Notes: generated from the sequence alone by a model not told the origin. A DNA stretch of 64,000 bases from Stratiolaelaps scimitus (GCA_019614645.1 JABWDB010000008.1:7378001-7442000), one strand, 5' to 3'. Shown: positions 48,101-59,606, counted from the stretch's first letter. Numbers and translations: made by a program.

Positions 48101-51100
48101 ACTATGCGCGAAAGCAAATTCAGATCAAGCTGATACAACGTAAATTAACCCTTCGACGCGTTTTTTTCAACACATTATTATATTCTAGAAAATGTGTAAT
48201 TGAGTATAATAATTACAAAAATGAACGCATTGTAAGCATACGCTGCCGCATTGTAGCATATTAAGCGTCTGCATGTATGTAAGATATTCTCTGTTTTAGT
48301 ATACATATTTTCGAACGGCACTGCCCTTTTCAAGTTGGAATTAACGACGGAGCTGACTCACGACATAGTACTATGATCTGGACTGCTTACCGGTTGTATA
48401 CGAAGTATCCACATCCGCCGAACGGACAAATCAGGCGAAGCTCATGCCCGTCCACTTGAATCGTACATGGCTGCGGCGGAGGAATTCTTTGAGAAACTGT
48501 CCCTCGAAAAGAACGTGCTGGAGAAACGCGTATATGTGGCCACTGACGAACCCAGCGTCATCAAGCAACTTCGAGAACAGTGAGTCCTATTGGGTTTTAT
48601 GGACAACGTGTGTCTTTACAGCTGATCGGTTATCAGCACGTTTCGTGCTCGTCTCAACTGGTGACCGTGCGTCTAAAGGAAGTTTTCTTTTTCTCTTGAG
48701 AAAAAACATCAAAAATTCGTCCATTGATTCGACCAGTTCGTCATCCATTGTATTAATATCACTCGGACGCAGTTCTCAAACAGGCACGTGACACATACGA
48801 TCGACATGTCACGACCAGCCAGCCCACGTGCAGGCAGGGTAAACTCCATGAACCTTCGTCTAATTTGCTTACAGATTTAAAACGTATACGTTCCTGTGGA
48901 ACGAGAAGGCGAGCTGACAGGCCAACGAGTTTTATACCCGTTCTCAGGGAGATGCCTTAAAAGGAATTCTCGAAGATTTGTGGGCGCTTTCACGGTCAAG
49001 TCATCTCGTCTGCACGCTATCGTCAGGGGTAAGTTGATCTAATTCAGCCAGTTAACATTTGGAAGTGTTTGTTTCGACAATTGCAACCGATGTGTCATAG
49101 ATTATCTGCTATATCCTTCACATGTATAATACAGACATGGGCAAGACTTAGTGAAGCGCTCCCCGGGGGATCCGCTTATCACATGCATCTTGCTAGAGAT
49201 GTAGATACGCGTATAGGAGATCCTAGTCCACTATAAACATCATACGTACACCATAGATACGTACGCCACGATGCCATACTCTATCATAGATTACGAGAGC
49301 AAATAAAAATACTACGTAATCGCGTTATAGTTGGAATTTGCCCGTAAACAACAGCTGCGCACACCCAAGCACACGTCGACGACCATAGGCGTACAATGTG
49401 ATTATATTACATTTCGTGCGTGGTCGGCAGCTTCTCAATGCCACAGGTCAACGCTCCCGTGTTGCAACCAGATCTGTGAGTTATTATCACTGCCGCGCAG
49501 GAGGGCGCTACTTATCGAATCGTTGCTCTCCTTCCTAACAGCGGCCGCTGAAACTATCCATGTGTAACATTAATGCACTCGTATTACCTCCAGTGGTGTC
49601 TACTATTTCGAAAATTCCTCATCAATTCCCCCTATACTTGGTAACAGTTCAGATGTTTGAACCCGCGAATCCAGTAGTGCGCTCCTCTCATATCGTGATG
49701 GCATCGGCTATCTCATAGAGCGACAAGCCCCTCGCGAAAATCTACTGTTATCAGCGGCTTGCTACGCGCTCCAGAGTGGAGCGCGTCCGGATCGCTGCAG
49801 ATTTCTCGTTCTATTTCTGGCTGCCATTACCCCATTCTTTGCTTCCCCACCTCTCCGTCTCCGTCTTTCCGAGTGCCTCCGGAAGAACTTTTTATAGCCT
49901 TTGGCAAGAGCTCGGGTCTGGCTCCCCGACACGCCGCCAGACATGGCCTCAGTTCCTCGTTCAGTTTGCAAGGCATAAACAAAATCTTAATGCATTTTTC
50001 TGCTACTAAAAAGTTCGCTTGCTCGACACTAACGCCGTATGTTAGTGCGACAGAGCGCTGGTGACGATTTCCTGTTATTTTGGAAATTTGGTTAAAATTG
50101 TGCCCCTGTTACACGCAGCGGTATTAATATGCGAACTTGTTGGCGATTGTTCGATACAACTGAGAGGTTATAGTGATTGGAGAGCAATTTTTGTCGGTGT
50201 TTTATCAAGGCGGGTGTGCATAGTACTATTCATATTAATTTTATTTTTGAGGACACATTTAGTTATGTATCCACATGTAATGGTTGTTATTGTACAACCA
50301 TTCGTAAATCTATATACCACAAATTGAGGATTATTCTTGAATCTTTCACCTAAATGTAAATAAGTGCTGGTTCAGTTTCCTAGAATAGACATGAGTCTAG
50401 AATCAGAAAAATCGTCTCGTGTTGAGGACGCGTGTTCCGTGATAGAATTTTCGTTTGTTGAAGGAACAAGCCATAATGAAATTCAGCGAAAATTGTTGAA
50501 TATGGTAGACGTAGAGACCTTCACCCGATAAAGGAACGTTTACAACAGGTGTAATCGATTCAGGAGGGAAAACGGAAATCATCAACCCGATGTCTCGAGT
50601 TCCTTAAAGCGACTCATAGACAAATAGTGGCGGGGGACTCGAAAGTGCCCGGAGTGCGGCTTCTCGAGAACAGCGCAAAACGAACTGGACGGGGAAGCAA
50701 ATAATATTCGTCGATGGATTCAACTTGCATATTCCCCAGGTTTAAGCCCTTATAATATATCACTATGGTGGTTGGCCAACATAAAAAAAAGGGCGTGGTG
50801 GTGCATTTGGTGGTGTACATTAAGCAAATATCGATTTGTTCCTAGAAGCTGCCCCCTATAACGGAATTAGGTCCGGTGACGCAAATGGAAGGTATACTAC
50901 TAGCGCTGGCTCCGGTGCCTAAACAGTATGGGAGAGTATCTCTGGTATCTACGAAATAAAAAACAAAAATTGCTCTAGTTATTTTTGTTCAAAAGTTATC
51001 AACGTTTTTTTCGATGCACAAAATAGATGTCCACGGATAGCGACAACACGTCCCTCGTCTGCAATCGCCCGCACAGAACATACGTATTGATTTCTGTCTA

Positions 51101-54100
51101 TTTGTCGTGCAGCACAGACCGGAACACTTGGTGTGAGAAACGGCGATACCATCGTTCATGCCTGAAATGGTTTACTCAATACAGAAACACTGAGTGGGCG
51201 TTGGGGGGAGTGTCGTTTGGGCTGAGAGACAGAGGCGGGCGAGCATATTGAGGAAGTGCTGTTCGGCGAGAGCCGTCAACGCGGGAAATGGAACCGACAA
51301 CCAGTGACTTCGTAGGGGAGAGACACCTCTTCAAGGAACTCTCCATCTACGGGCGTACAGCGACGCTGGCTGTCCAGCCACCCTGGCTAACACTTGCCTT
51401 ATCTAAGTGTCCTCCACCACTTACCGCGTCGGTAAGTGGATGCTGAGCTGCCCCAAGGCAATGCTGGAAGTTACCTAGACGAAACGGAGTTCTCACACAA
51501 ATTCTCATAGCTGCCATGAATCGTCCACCTCCTTTGTGCTCTGATGCAGTGAAGGGTTAGGTCCTTATCTGCTGATGAAGGAGAGCTGGTGGCGTTGTAG
51601 AGGGTGCGCTAGGATATGATTTGTAATGGTAAATTATTATTATTATTATTGTTATTATGCGAAAAATTAATTACTTCGAACGCGAAAACATCGGCGGTAT
51701 ATGCGGCATGCCTTATACCTCCTCTAACTGCGAACGGATCGGTTCATAGCTTTAAGAGAGCCCTGGGAGATTATCATATTTTCAAGTTACGAGTATTTTG
51801 TCAAATATGCAGTATGTATGTTCCATTAGAGATTAATTTGGTTCGCATTTGTGCTCATAGGTAAGGCGAATGTGCTCTCTACATTTTGGTAGAGTGTCCT
51901 TCGCTTGGAAAGGAGAAGACAAGATACGATACTAAGACGCCTACGACCACGACACGATGACGTGTTTTATTTTTGGTAGAAGGTTTCAAGACAGAACTCC
52001 GCACCTTGATATAGTGTGGGAGACAACAGCGAAACGTCTTGTAGACACCGGCCCTGTCCCTAAGGGCTTTTGCGAAATTTTCAGGAAGGCGTACGTCAAG
52101 GCCAATAATGGCTATGCGAAAGACATCTTTACAGAGTGTGGTAAAATATACTTTTGATTGACATATGAAAATAAAGGTACGAGGTGAAATGAAATGGAAC
52201 CTAATTATAAACCTATAGTGTACGGTTATAAAGAAGTTCGGTAGTGCACACGTACAAACCTATAGAGATATAATATGTAGCAGTGAAATAACGCTTCGCT
52301 CGTATCGTCTTTAATATCGTTTAGCAGATTGAGTCTGCGACAATAGCAGCCTTCAAGGAAGGCGTTTGCGATTAGAACGGTTGATTAATACCGGCTTCAT
52401 TAAGATGTAGACCTTCGGCACATAATAAGCTTGACCAAAACACGTAGCTATGGTTTCCTGTGTTCTTACTTAAAACTAAGGAGACACAATTTTCTCTCCA
52501 AATACTAAGAAATGTCCCATTCGTGAATGATGCAGGAACTGATGGTTCACGCGAAGATTAGTAAATAACAATAACAAGTAGCTCAAACCTCTTGTAAAGA
52601 TCAGCCTTCTGCTGGAACTACTGGAGCGTTGTACTATAACGGAACTTAGTTACGAAGTGCTTTCTCGGATGCTTTCTGAACCCTAACTCGACCCTCTGTT
52701 TTCGATGTCATTGACTGTGAACGTGAAGCCGGACAGATTGACTCAACCTCGTGTTCACTGTGACGCTAAAAGGGGAGTAACTAATTTTCCATAACTGAAT
52801 CGGGGCGTGTCGACGTATAAAAATCTGCTGAAATCCACATGAGCCTCGTTTGCTTCATGCTTCAGAAACGCCCGCCCCAAGCCATGACCAACAGCCATAT
52901 TGACACAGATTCATTCATATGCAAGCAAATTATGAATACATCTTGGTTAGCCTGATCAACTTGCTCTTTATTCAATGCCAGTCGCCGTGTCCCCCTCCGT
53001 ACGTCCATACACCCATGTCATGTCCGCCCTTTTTATGCCATAAGAACCAGAGAAGGGCGTTAATTGCGTACACTGTATCTCGATAAGGGCTGCCGCTAAA
53101 CAGCCGAACAGCCGCAATGCTTTCGAAAGACACGAGCCACAATCACTAACTAGCCCAGGAAAGATTCGCATTATTATTTCGCGAGTGATGCCGACCCAGG
53201 CGATGACATCCCGCGTCAAGTCTTCCTCGTGCTCGCTCTATGTAAATACAGCCCACGACAGATAGGGGCGAGGCAAACGTTGTCGACATGCGGACGAATG
53301 TGGCAGCACCTTTGGTGTTTTCGTGCTGATTAATTAAACACACTATCCGAAATACCCGACTAGGCCTGTCGGTCTGTTGACCGGCAGCGGAACTAAGGTG
53401 GACTATGGGATGCGGCTCCTACTTCGCCCGCCTTTGGTTCCCGCCTTTTTGTGCGGTAATTAATTAATTCATTCATTAATCACAACTCTGCGATATTTAT
53501 TTCTTTTTCCGATGAACTGCTACAGTTCTGCCGGCTGGCTTACGAGCTCATGCAAAACGTACACTGGGACGCGTGGCGGCGGGTGACTAGCCTCGACAAC
53601 AACTTCTTCTACGCGTATACCCTGCAGCCGGAGAGGTCGCTCGTGGAACCTGCGGAAGACGTACTGTTTTCGTTCGAGGTCGCCCCAGACAGGTGAGTAT
53701 GCATGTCGAAGACAGATCCGTTGTCGACAGCTGTTGGGAAGGTATCGGTCTAAAGGTGACAGACTCACTTCTTCCACTGAGTGCCTGCTCCCGACACCTT
53801 CTGAGGTATATTTCATCCACTCGCTGTTCACATATTGCGGAGACATGACACAAATCAAAGTATCAGGGGTCATTCAAGAAGCGTCACCTTCTCACCCGCA
53901 GTCGCCGTATTCATTTGGTCTGTATAATTGATTTTATTTCATGAGAAAGCTTGCCTCATACGACGTTAGTAGACGCGTCAGTTAGTTCATTGATTGCAGT
54001 CTAATAGAGTTTTCGATCATAGCATATGAACATTAGTAAAAAATGTACTTGTAAAGGTATGGATAACTGGGGATATTTGTATATGATTATCGATACCGGA

Positions 54101-54500
54101 GCAGTTAAATGGTGATAGTTAGGAATCTTTTTAAACCCAACTGTTGTTCTAGACAAACATTGTACTGATTTTGCGCCATCGTTTGACTTCACCCTCGACG
54201 ACGGTTATTACAACTTCTCTGACAAAGTTTTTTTTAAATGCAATTATAATTTGCATTTAATTCGAAGCCATTCACGATACGGACTTTGTCTACTGATCTA
54301 AAAGCACATGCTCGCACTTCAGCGATAGTCAGATTCCGTCGTATAACAGTGTATCTGTGCCTCGATGTCCGTACGAGTTGGTATACATATTAGTTAGTTG
54401 CGCACTTCGAATTCACAGTAATTAGACCTGAGGAAATATGTAACCTATGTCATTATGAAATCTACGAAGCAGATACCTTACTCAATTCGCCGGACGACCC

Positions 54501-54536
<36 letters not shown>

Positions 54537-57500
54537 ATTAACATGCATCCGACAATTTTCTCATTCTCATCCGATTCAATCCGATTCCAACGACAGAGCA
54601 TTGCCAATATCACCATCGCGCCAACCATCTGCCACATCTTTCACGCTCGCTCGGTTCTTGGACCAATGCCATACTCATAGCAACGAATCAATAGAGGACG
54701 TTTAAATCATCGTCTGAATCGGCCCGCTATGTCACACGGTTGCTGAGGACGTCTGCAGACGGTATTGACGCTATTGCATGGCGCCATGATCTCTTTTGTT
54801 CGGGTTAAAAATGACCGCGCATTGCAGAATGCATTGTGTTGCGAGCAACGTATGTGTATTCGCTAGGCCGCTGACGCCACCGGCAGCAGCTCCATCAGCC
54901 TGCCGTTGCAGAACAATAGAGGCGACCGCCTCACAATCGATATATTGTTCCATTAGCTCCATTTTCCTGTGTAGTTCTTATTCATCATCCGTTTCGCATC
55001 TGAGTCCCTCAATGCGTGCGCGTATTCCAAAAAATCTCCTTCGAGGACTGCATCGGAGGATGGGGCGACATCCTCGTCCGACTCGATGCCGGCTCGTCGC
55101 GACTCGTGACGGGGGGGGGCGGGGGTGACAACTCTGGCAAAGTGACATTGCGTTTCCTTACTCTCTCTCTCTCTCTCTCGGTCTCGCGCGCGCGACCCAT
55201 AGCTGACTGACTCGTTCCTGCTGCTGCCTCACTGTACGTCGTCGGTTTTTATTTGCGGCTTCTGCCGCCCCCACAGCTAAACACCACTCCTCTCCCCCTC
55301 CCATTGACCCGTCCGTCTCAGCCGCTCCAGCCGTGCTTTGTTGTCGTGTACGACTGTACCACTATTTTATATGTGTTTTTTTTTAGTACGTTCGGACGCA
55401 CGGAGGCGGGTCTCCTGCCCCAGCCACTGTTTGTTGTCCATTGGGCCTCGTCTGCCGCGGCGTAAATCCTGTGCGGCGCCTTCGCCACCGCCGTCAGTCA
55501 GTCAGTCTTTGGTGTCGGTCTCGTCGGCCCGTCTCCCTGTCGGTCCCGACTGTCCTCTGCTTTCTGCGGAAATGGGTACACGCGGTATTCCCGCATGCGA
55601 GAATACGAACGCAGCCTCTCCGCGAACTGACAGCGGAAGCTGGGAGCGGCCGACTCTCGGTATAAGACAGACTACTCTCTCTTTCTCTCCATCCGATGTC
55701 GACCACTGCTTATACTGCTGGAGTCGACGGTTCTCTCGTTCGCTGCTCGTTGTCGTCGTCGTGTGCGAGCTGACGGCTCGTTGAAGCGCTCGCGGTCAGT
55801 AGCGGACGGGCCACGGCTCTCTCGAGTATCACCGGCGAGCTCGGCAAGCAGCACCGCTTCCCGCTGTCGAGCCAACGCTCCGAAGATGGATGGGCGCTCC
55901 GGCTGGGCTTGCGTTCCGGATTGGCTTGCGACCCAGCTCGCCTGTACTTGGAGAAGCGGAGGCGACGCCCACTTTCAGGCCATTTGCTGTTTTTTTTCCT
56001 TTTTGGGGTTGACGTTGTCAGCTCGATCGTTGCGGGTCGTTCAGTCGCTGATATAGCGTGTTCTGCATGTTCTGTATCAATCAAGGAGCATCGAACATGA
56101 CTGTAAACACGTGAAGTGACGAGTCTTTGTGCTGGTAACGGACATCGATGCACCTCACATGTGACAGCAAGATGCGTAATGGGAACTCGTATACGGCTAC
56201 GTCGGTCAGGTTGAATTGTTCATGTTGTTATGCTTATTTTTCAAGAGTGATTTTATCGGATGCTTGAAAATCTGCTTTAAATAAACGATTATAATAGTAT
56301 CTGCTCTCTACAATATCATCTGCGATTTCATATCAATACACAGAGAAAATCTGTTCAGCAGCTGTTCGGCAGCGCCTTAGGGCATCCCCAGGCTCAGTTA
56401 TGATGGTACCCGATGTAACCGAATGTCAGACAGCAGTATAGACGTGTTATTGAAGGAAACATATTCTGCTACCCATAGATCAATCTGCTCACAAAATGGC
56501 ATATACGGAAATTGATTCTATAATAATCTGTTTTGCCAGCCATGCCCCACCCGTTCAAAGGATTCGTCGCAGACATGCTCGCCATTCAAAATCATGGTTC
56601 TGTTTGGCGAGGTATATGCAGCAGGTGGAAATGTTTGCCAAATAAATCGTGGAAATAATAATTCTATTTAGAAACATGCTTTTATAACAAACAAATCAAC
56701 ATGCGCATAATATTCACACTTACATATCAACGAACGAATTACCCGGAGTCGACGAACTGGTAGCGCACGGCCGCAGCTGCTTTGAATGCATTGTACATTT
56801 GAACGGGGTTTATAACCAACCAGGACGCTGAAATTGCAGCGTTTGCAGTAGTTCTGGTAGTGCTCGGTAACCGGTATTCTGGATATACCTAATTTGAAAT
56901 AGTAACTTATGATATAGTTAATTAAGTAAGCCTATAGTGCCGTGATTATTATCTGCATAAATATATTAGAATCGAGGCCGAAAAGGTAGGTCAAGTGTTC
57001 AGCGGTGGTAGGCGGCTGGTATTATACATCACCTTGACTTCCTTACACTTGTAAGTACATCCCTAATGTTAAGTCCTGGCGTCTCGTCCTGCTTAACCCA
57101 GACGAATATGATGCTCTCAATTTGTAAATCCTGTATAGTTTAGCAACCTTTAACTTTAAGTTGTACATATGGACGCCTCTTTCTCTCTCTCTCTCTCTCC
57201 ATTTCTCTGTCTCCGAAACCAAAATCCATAAAGCTCAAGGCCAAGTCCCGCTCGAACTTATACGCCCACATGCAGTTGACAAGGGCCTCGACGCCAGCAG
57301 GTTACAACTTCGAAATCACCGCAATTAGGGGACATCGTGACGTTCTTGAGAAACAAAATAACCCTTCAAAGATTCGCCACCTATTAAGCTAAGTATAACA
57401 TTATTATTAATGGTAAAGTTTTGCGCCCCCTCTTCTCTCGTTTCATTGCAGTCCAGAGAAGCCGCACTCGTACGACGATGCCACACGTCGAATAATAGCC

Positions 57501-57620
57501 GAGTCGCTGTCGGGCGCGCAACGCGATGGCTTTGAGACGAACAACGATGGCAGGGCGAAACAGGCCCGCTTCAAGACACAGCAACCCCTGCGAGTGATGA
57601 AATACGAAGCTGACATATAA
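40883..57620 (+). CDS. FUT8-like: FUT8-like alpha-1,6-fucosyltransferase, 8 exons, with one in-frame TGA
   Basis: Coding exons: 40883-41049, 45271-45350, 46027-46548, 47459-47642, 48406-48579, 48875-49028, 53526-53692 and 57452-57620. All junctions are GT..AG and in phase, giving 538 codons before the TAA, close to the about 575 residues of human FUT8. FUT8 is a Golgi type II enzyme that adds core fucose to N-glycans from GDP-fucose. The N-terminus [20 protein letters not shown] is a signal anchor. Exon 3 covers the helical and early catalytic region ([24 protein letters not shown]). Exon 4 has [15 protein letters not shown]. Exon 5 has the donor-binding motif IHIRRTDK and ATDEPS. Exon 6 ends HLVCTLSSG and exon 7 begins [10 protein letters not shown]. 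The TGA at 48915-48917 interrupts exon 6. From memory of the human enzyme, the second Asp of the ATDDPS motif is Glu, the Asp in the QADFLVC segment is lost, and the GCGYGCQ cysteine motif is missing. It is a divergent paralogue, perhaps a pseudogene. Confidence 0.85.
43530..43640. repeat. higher-order repeat of ACATACATGT plus (TA)n
   Basis: ACATACATGT occurs at 43541, 43569 and 43599, each followed by a TA run, giving units of about 28 and 30 bases and ending in a longer TA tract. The pattern suggests duplication of a whole unit, not only dinucleotide slippage. Confidence 0.9.
43672..44073 (+). CDS. weak ORF in a GC-rich patch of FUT8-like intron 1
   Basis: An ATG ([20 protein letters not shown]) opens a 133-codon frame, with a hydrophobic run ([14 protein letters not shown]) partly encoded by a (GT)n microsatellite and a basic C-terminus. 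No family is recognised, and microsatellite-encoded residues argue against it. The GC-richness could instead mark a nested promoter. Confidence 0.15.
   Translation: MKATDALPFVVLEYLAAPSPSPSYNSYGPALAAHSLSMFVCVCVFVWLPAAAEERQKAYIVRPVTVIRGLSQTPTIVGPPTSSRCMNQIFMTRKAAAPLFSPHVLSLSAEACAILRGSSALVRARLLRGRRSG
45351..46026. other. FUT8-like intron 2
   Basis: A 676-bp intron ending in a strong pyrimidine tract and CTTTCAG. A 98-codon ATG frame on the minus strand (45842-45546) has no recognised domain and is treated as chance. Confidence 0.7.
46549..48874. other. FUT8-like introns 3, 4 and 5 (with exons 4 and 5 between)
   Basis: Introns at 46549-47458, 47643-48405 and 48580-48874. No additional gene or repeat family was recognised in them. 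Confidence 0.7.
48406..48579 (+). CDS. FUT8-like exon 5: GDP-fucose binding motif
   Basis: Reads [20 protein letters not shown] then YM...[17 protein letters not shown]. The two arginines and the Asp-Lys of RRTDK are retained. The acceptor (TATACGAAG) lacks a strong pyrimidine tract, but the phase and the homology to H.RRTDK fix the boundary to within a base. The donor is CA|GTGAGT. Confidence 0.85.
48875..49028 (+). CDS. FUT8-like exon 6 carrying an in-frame TGA
   Basis: Follows a GCTTACAG acceptor, ends at GTAAGT, and is 51 full codons in phase. It reads [16 protein letters not shown] (48915-48917), then [20 protein letters not shown] and [17 protein letters not shown]. Homology to FUT8 continues on both sides of the stop. 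In an ungapped reading the TGA aligns with a tryptophan of the vertebrate enzyme. A CAG acceptor-like triplet directly follows the TGA, but splicing there from the normal exon 5 donor shifts the frame into a TAA. No intron of workable length could remove the stop. Confidence 0.85.
49029..53525. other. FUT8-like intron 6
   Basis: A 4.5-kb intron. Besides the transposase remnant at 50.7 kb it contains a GC-rich stretch near 49.75-50.0 kb and an ATT run at about 51633-51656. Plus ORF 51957-52157 (ATG, 66 codons, [20 protein letters not shown]) could be another degraded transposase tail but has no diagnostic motif. Confidence 0.55.
50715..50795 (+). mobile_element. Tc1/mariner transposase remnant
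   Basis: Plus frame [20 protein letters not shown] then ANIKKR matches the pattern L.YSPDL.P......LK.. around the third catalytic residue of Tc1/mariner DDE/D transposases. Only this short segment is readable and stops lie on both sides. Confidence 0.45.
53526..53692 (+). CDS. FUT8-like exon 7: end of catalytic domain and start of SH3-like region
   Basis: Reads [20 protein letters not shown] then TSLDNNFFY, matching QVCRVAYEIMQ...SLDDIYY of FUT8, followed by a diverged stretch ([20 protein letters not shown]) where the SH3 domain should begin. Acceptor GCTACAG, donor AG|GTGAGT. Confidence 0.85.
53693..57451. other. FUT8-like intron 7
   Basis: A 3.8-kb intron. It contains a (TA)n run at about 54505-54533, (CT)n tracts at about 55160-55179 and 57180-57200, and the GC-rich block described separately. 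Confidence 0.6.
54990..56060. promoter_or_regulatory. GC/CpG-rich block in FUT8-like intron 7
   Basis: About 1 kb markedly richer in GC and CpG than the surrounding DNA, with a G-rich run at about 55109-55128 and a CT tract. Long overlapping open frames occur on both strands (for example plus 55338-55784, minus 56153-55710), as expected where stop codons are rare. None shows a convincing start, homology or codon pattern. It could be an internal promoter or the first exon of another transcript. Confidence 0.25.
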
Positions 57621-58570
57621 TTAACGAATTGACCGCAGACGATATTGTTGTGAACTGCGACTTAACTACGTCTGATTGATGGTAATACATCGATTCCGGT
57701 GGCCCATTCCGTTGGTCGTACTATCGCTACGGGATTTCTCATGCCTGGATGTGCGGGGTATCTCTGTAAAATGACCCTGTGTAAGTAATCGCACAGACAA
57801 TGTAAAGCTTTAGAATTGCTAATTAACCGTTGTCGACCGTCGTCGCCAGGCCGTCGATCGACGACAACGCGTACAACCTGTTTGTATCGCAATGTGAAGG
57901 CTCGTATATGGTAATTTGTAAGATTTGATGCAAATCTGTGATCTGTAATGGGTAGTGGTGGGAAAAATCCCGCTGGATTTCTGAAGCTGGATGGTGGATG
58001 CGGCGGAACGGAAGAACTTGCCCCCAGAAATAGAATCCTGCACATATGCCCCTTTGCATACACCATACGATGGCAGTGAGATGAGAAATGGACATGACAA
58101 CCAGCATACTGGTGCGCTAATCTTTTTCGCATCCTCACTGCAGTGTCGTCTGACAAATATAGTAATTTTCTGCTATTTTAATTTTAAATCTGCTCTCGCT
58201 TGAGATGTTTAACTCGGTGTCCAATGACAACGTATCAGGAAAATACCTAAAATAAGCGTTTAGCTCGATTTCGATTGTGTTGTTTAACAGGAATCGAAAT
58301 GTATTTTCAAATCATGTGAATGCACGTCCCGCGTGCATTCAAGTCATTCGTGCATGGCAGGAAGCTGCTAGGTCGCATTGTGTGATGAGTATTAATTGCC
58401 GAGGGCCTGCATCCGAGACCTAAGACCTCAAACTGGTGACCAGCCTGCTAGTGCTGTGTGCTCTAAATTGGATGCGTGTAGCGTGTTTCGTACATCATAT
58501 TCACAAACTAGGGTTTTCTCAAAATCAAGCCACGCGTACACTCAAGCTGATATTATAACGTTTTAATTAT
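57621..58570. other. region downstream of the FUT8-like gene
   Basis: No exon is supported. On the minus strand three overlapping frames of 164, 93 and 94 codons occupy 58156-57662; none starts with a usable ATG or shows a domain. A 9-bp hairpin (GAATGCACG/CGTGCATTC, 5-base loop) lies at 58318-58340. Confidence 0.4.
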
Positions 58571-58578
58571 ATTATAAG

Positions 58579-58677
58579 CAGTCCTTATATCGAGTTCGGA
58601 AAGTCGTGCGGGTGTTCAGGAATGGGACGCACCTTGCCGTCCCTTGGCCTCTAGACTCCCACTGCGGTGGGGTTCAG
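58579..58677 (+). CDS. candidate internal exon, possibly doublecortin-like
   Basis: A 99-nt interval between an ATTATAAG acceptor and a CAG|GTGATA donor reads QSLYRVRKVVRVFRNGTHLA then VPWPLDSHCGGVQ with both ends in phase 0. The segment RKVVRVFRNGT resembles the conserved start of doublecortin domains (K.VRVYRNGD). The similarity covers about ten residues only, so this is a suggestion. Other exons of this gene were not located with confidence. Confidence 0.3.
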
Positions 58678-58689
58678 GTGATATTTTCC

Positions 58690-59600
58690 AAATATCTGGT
58701 GCACCGGTATGACCTTTTATTATTATTATTATTAGTCACACATTCAGACAAGTCACATGCGTTATATAGGTACGTTTTCAGTGTAAATAAACCCTGCATA
58801 CTTTACCAAGGACGTGGCCGAGTACTTTTTAGTAATATAGCCATAGTCGAATTGAATCGTAGGGGATGTTGCGGGTTGTGATATACGCATTTATACGCAT
58901 TTTGGCGAGAGGACCCGGTTGATGAATTCACTCGTCGAGATAAAGCAGCTGAAAGCACCGAGGTACAGAGAGACAAGGAGAGACCCTGTTTGCGTTACAG
59001 TTCGTTAACAGTTGAACGTGTGATAGGTCAACGAATCTCGAGGATGCAGCGTTTAACTGCAACAGAATCATATCAATCGCAAGCAACAGAATCATATCAA
59101 TGATTGAGGAACAGCTGAGGGTCAGGTGGAAAAAACAAAAAAATTCTCACCCTCCCGCCGGTTCGAGCCCCGCTGCGTGACATATAAGAGGGCTTAAGCA
59201 TTATGAAATTGCAGCTCCTTTAATAAACCAATAAAGCTTTAAATTTAAAGCTTTAAATCGTCGTCGATGTTTGTATCACTAGTGACAGCGCAGTTGTATT
59301 AACTATACAAGTAATTAAACGTATTTTTAACCCTTGTCAGGTGTACAGTGATAGAACACCACAAAACAGCATACTTTCACATAAATTCTGCTACATTATA
59401 TAATAATTGGTGGCCACCATCTTAAGATCACTAGCAACCTTAGCACAGAGAGAAGACCGCAATAGCAACCCCCTGTTATATGCTGTCACGACGATATATT
59501 GTGTTCTGCGCTATGCGCTCTACGCCATCCATAGTGGCTTATCATCTCTCTCTCTCTCTGTCTCTCTCCCGCTCTTTATTTTTCTTGCTCTTTGCTTTTC
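58690..59600. other. non-coding stretch
   Basis: Contains a 24-base perfect palindrome (TAAAGCTTTAAATTTAAAGC then TTTA) at about 59232-59255, a 16-base direct repeat (CAGAATCATATCAATC/G) at about 59061-59100, a TTA run at 58719-58735 and a (CT)n tract at about 59547-59569. Confidence 0.5.
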
Positions 59601-59606
59601 GATGAA

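Noticed and set aside
48915..48917. Selenocysteine as the meaning of the FUT8-like TGA
   Set aside because: No known FUT8 is a selenoprotein and the aligned position is not Cys; a SECIS element was not recognisable by eye in the 3' region.
53520..53873. Minus-strand frame opposite FUT8-like exon 7
   Set aside because: Antisense shadow of a clearly homologous plus-strand exon.
55338..56153. Long frames on both strands in the GC-rich block
   Set aside because: GC-rich sequence has few stops; starts are non-ATG or poorly placed and nothing is recognisable.
57662..58156. 164-codon minus-strand frame and two overlapping frames
   Set aside because: Starts with TTG, no domain, and all three minus frames being open suggests compositional chance.
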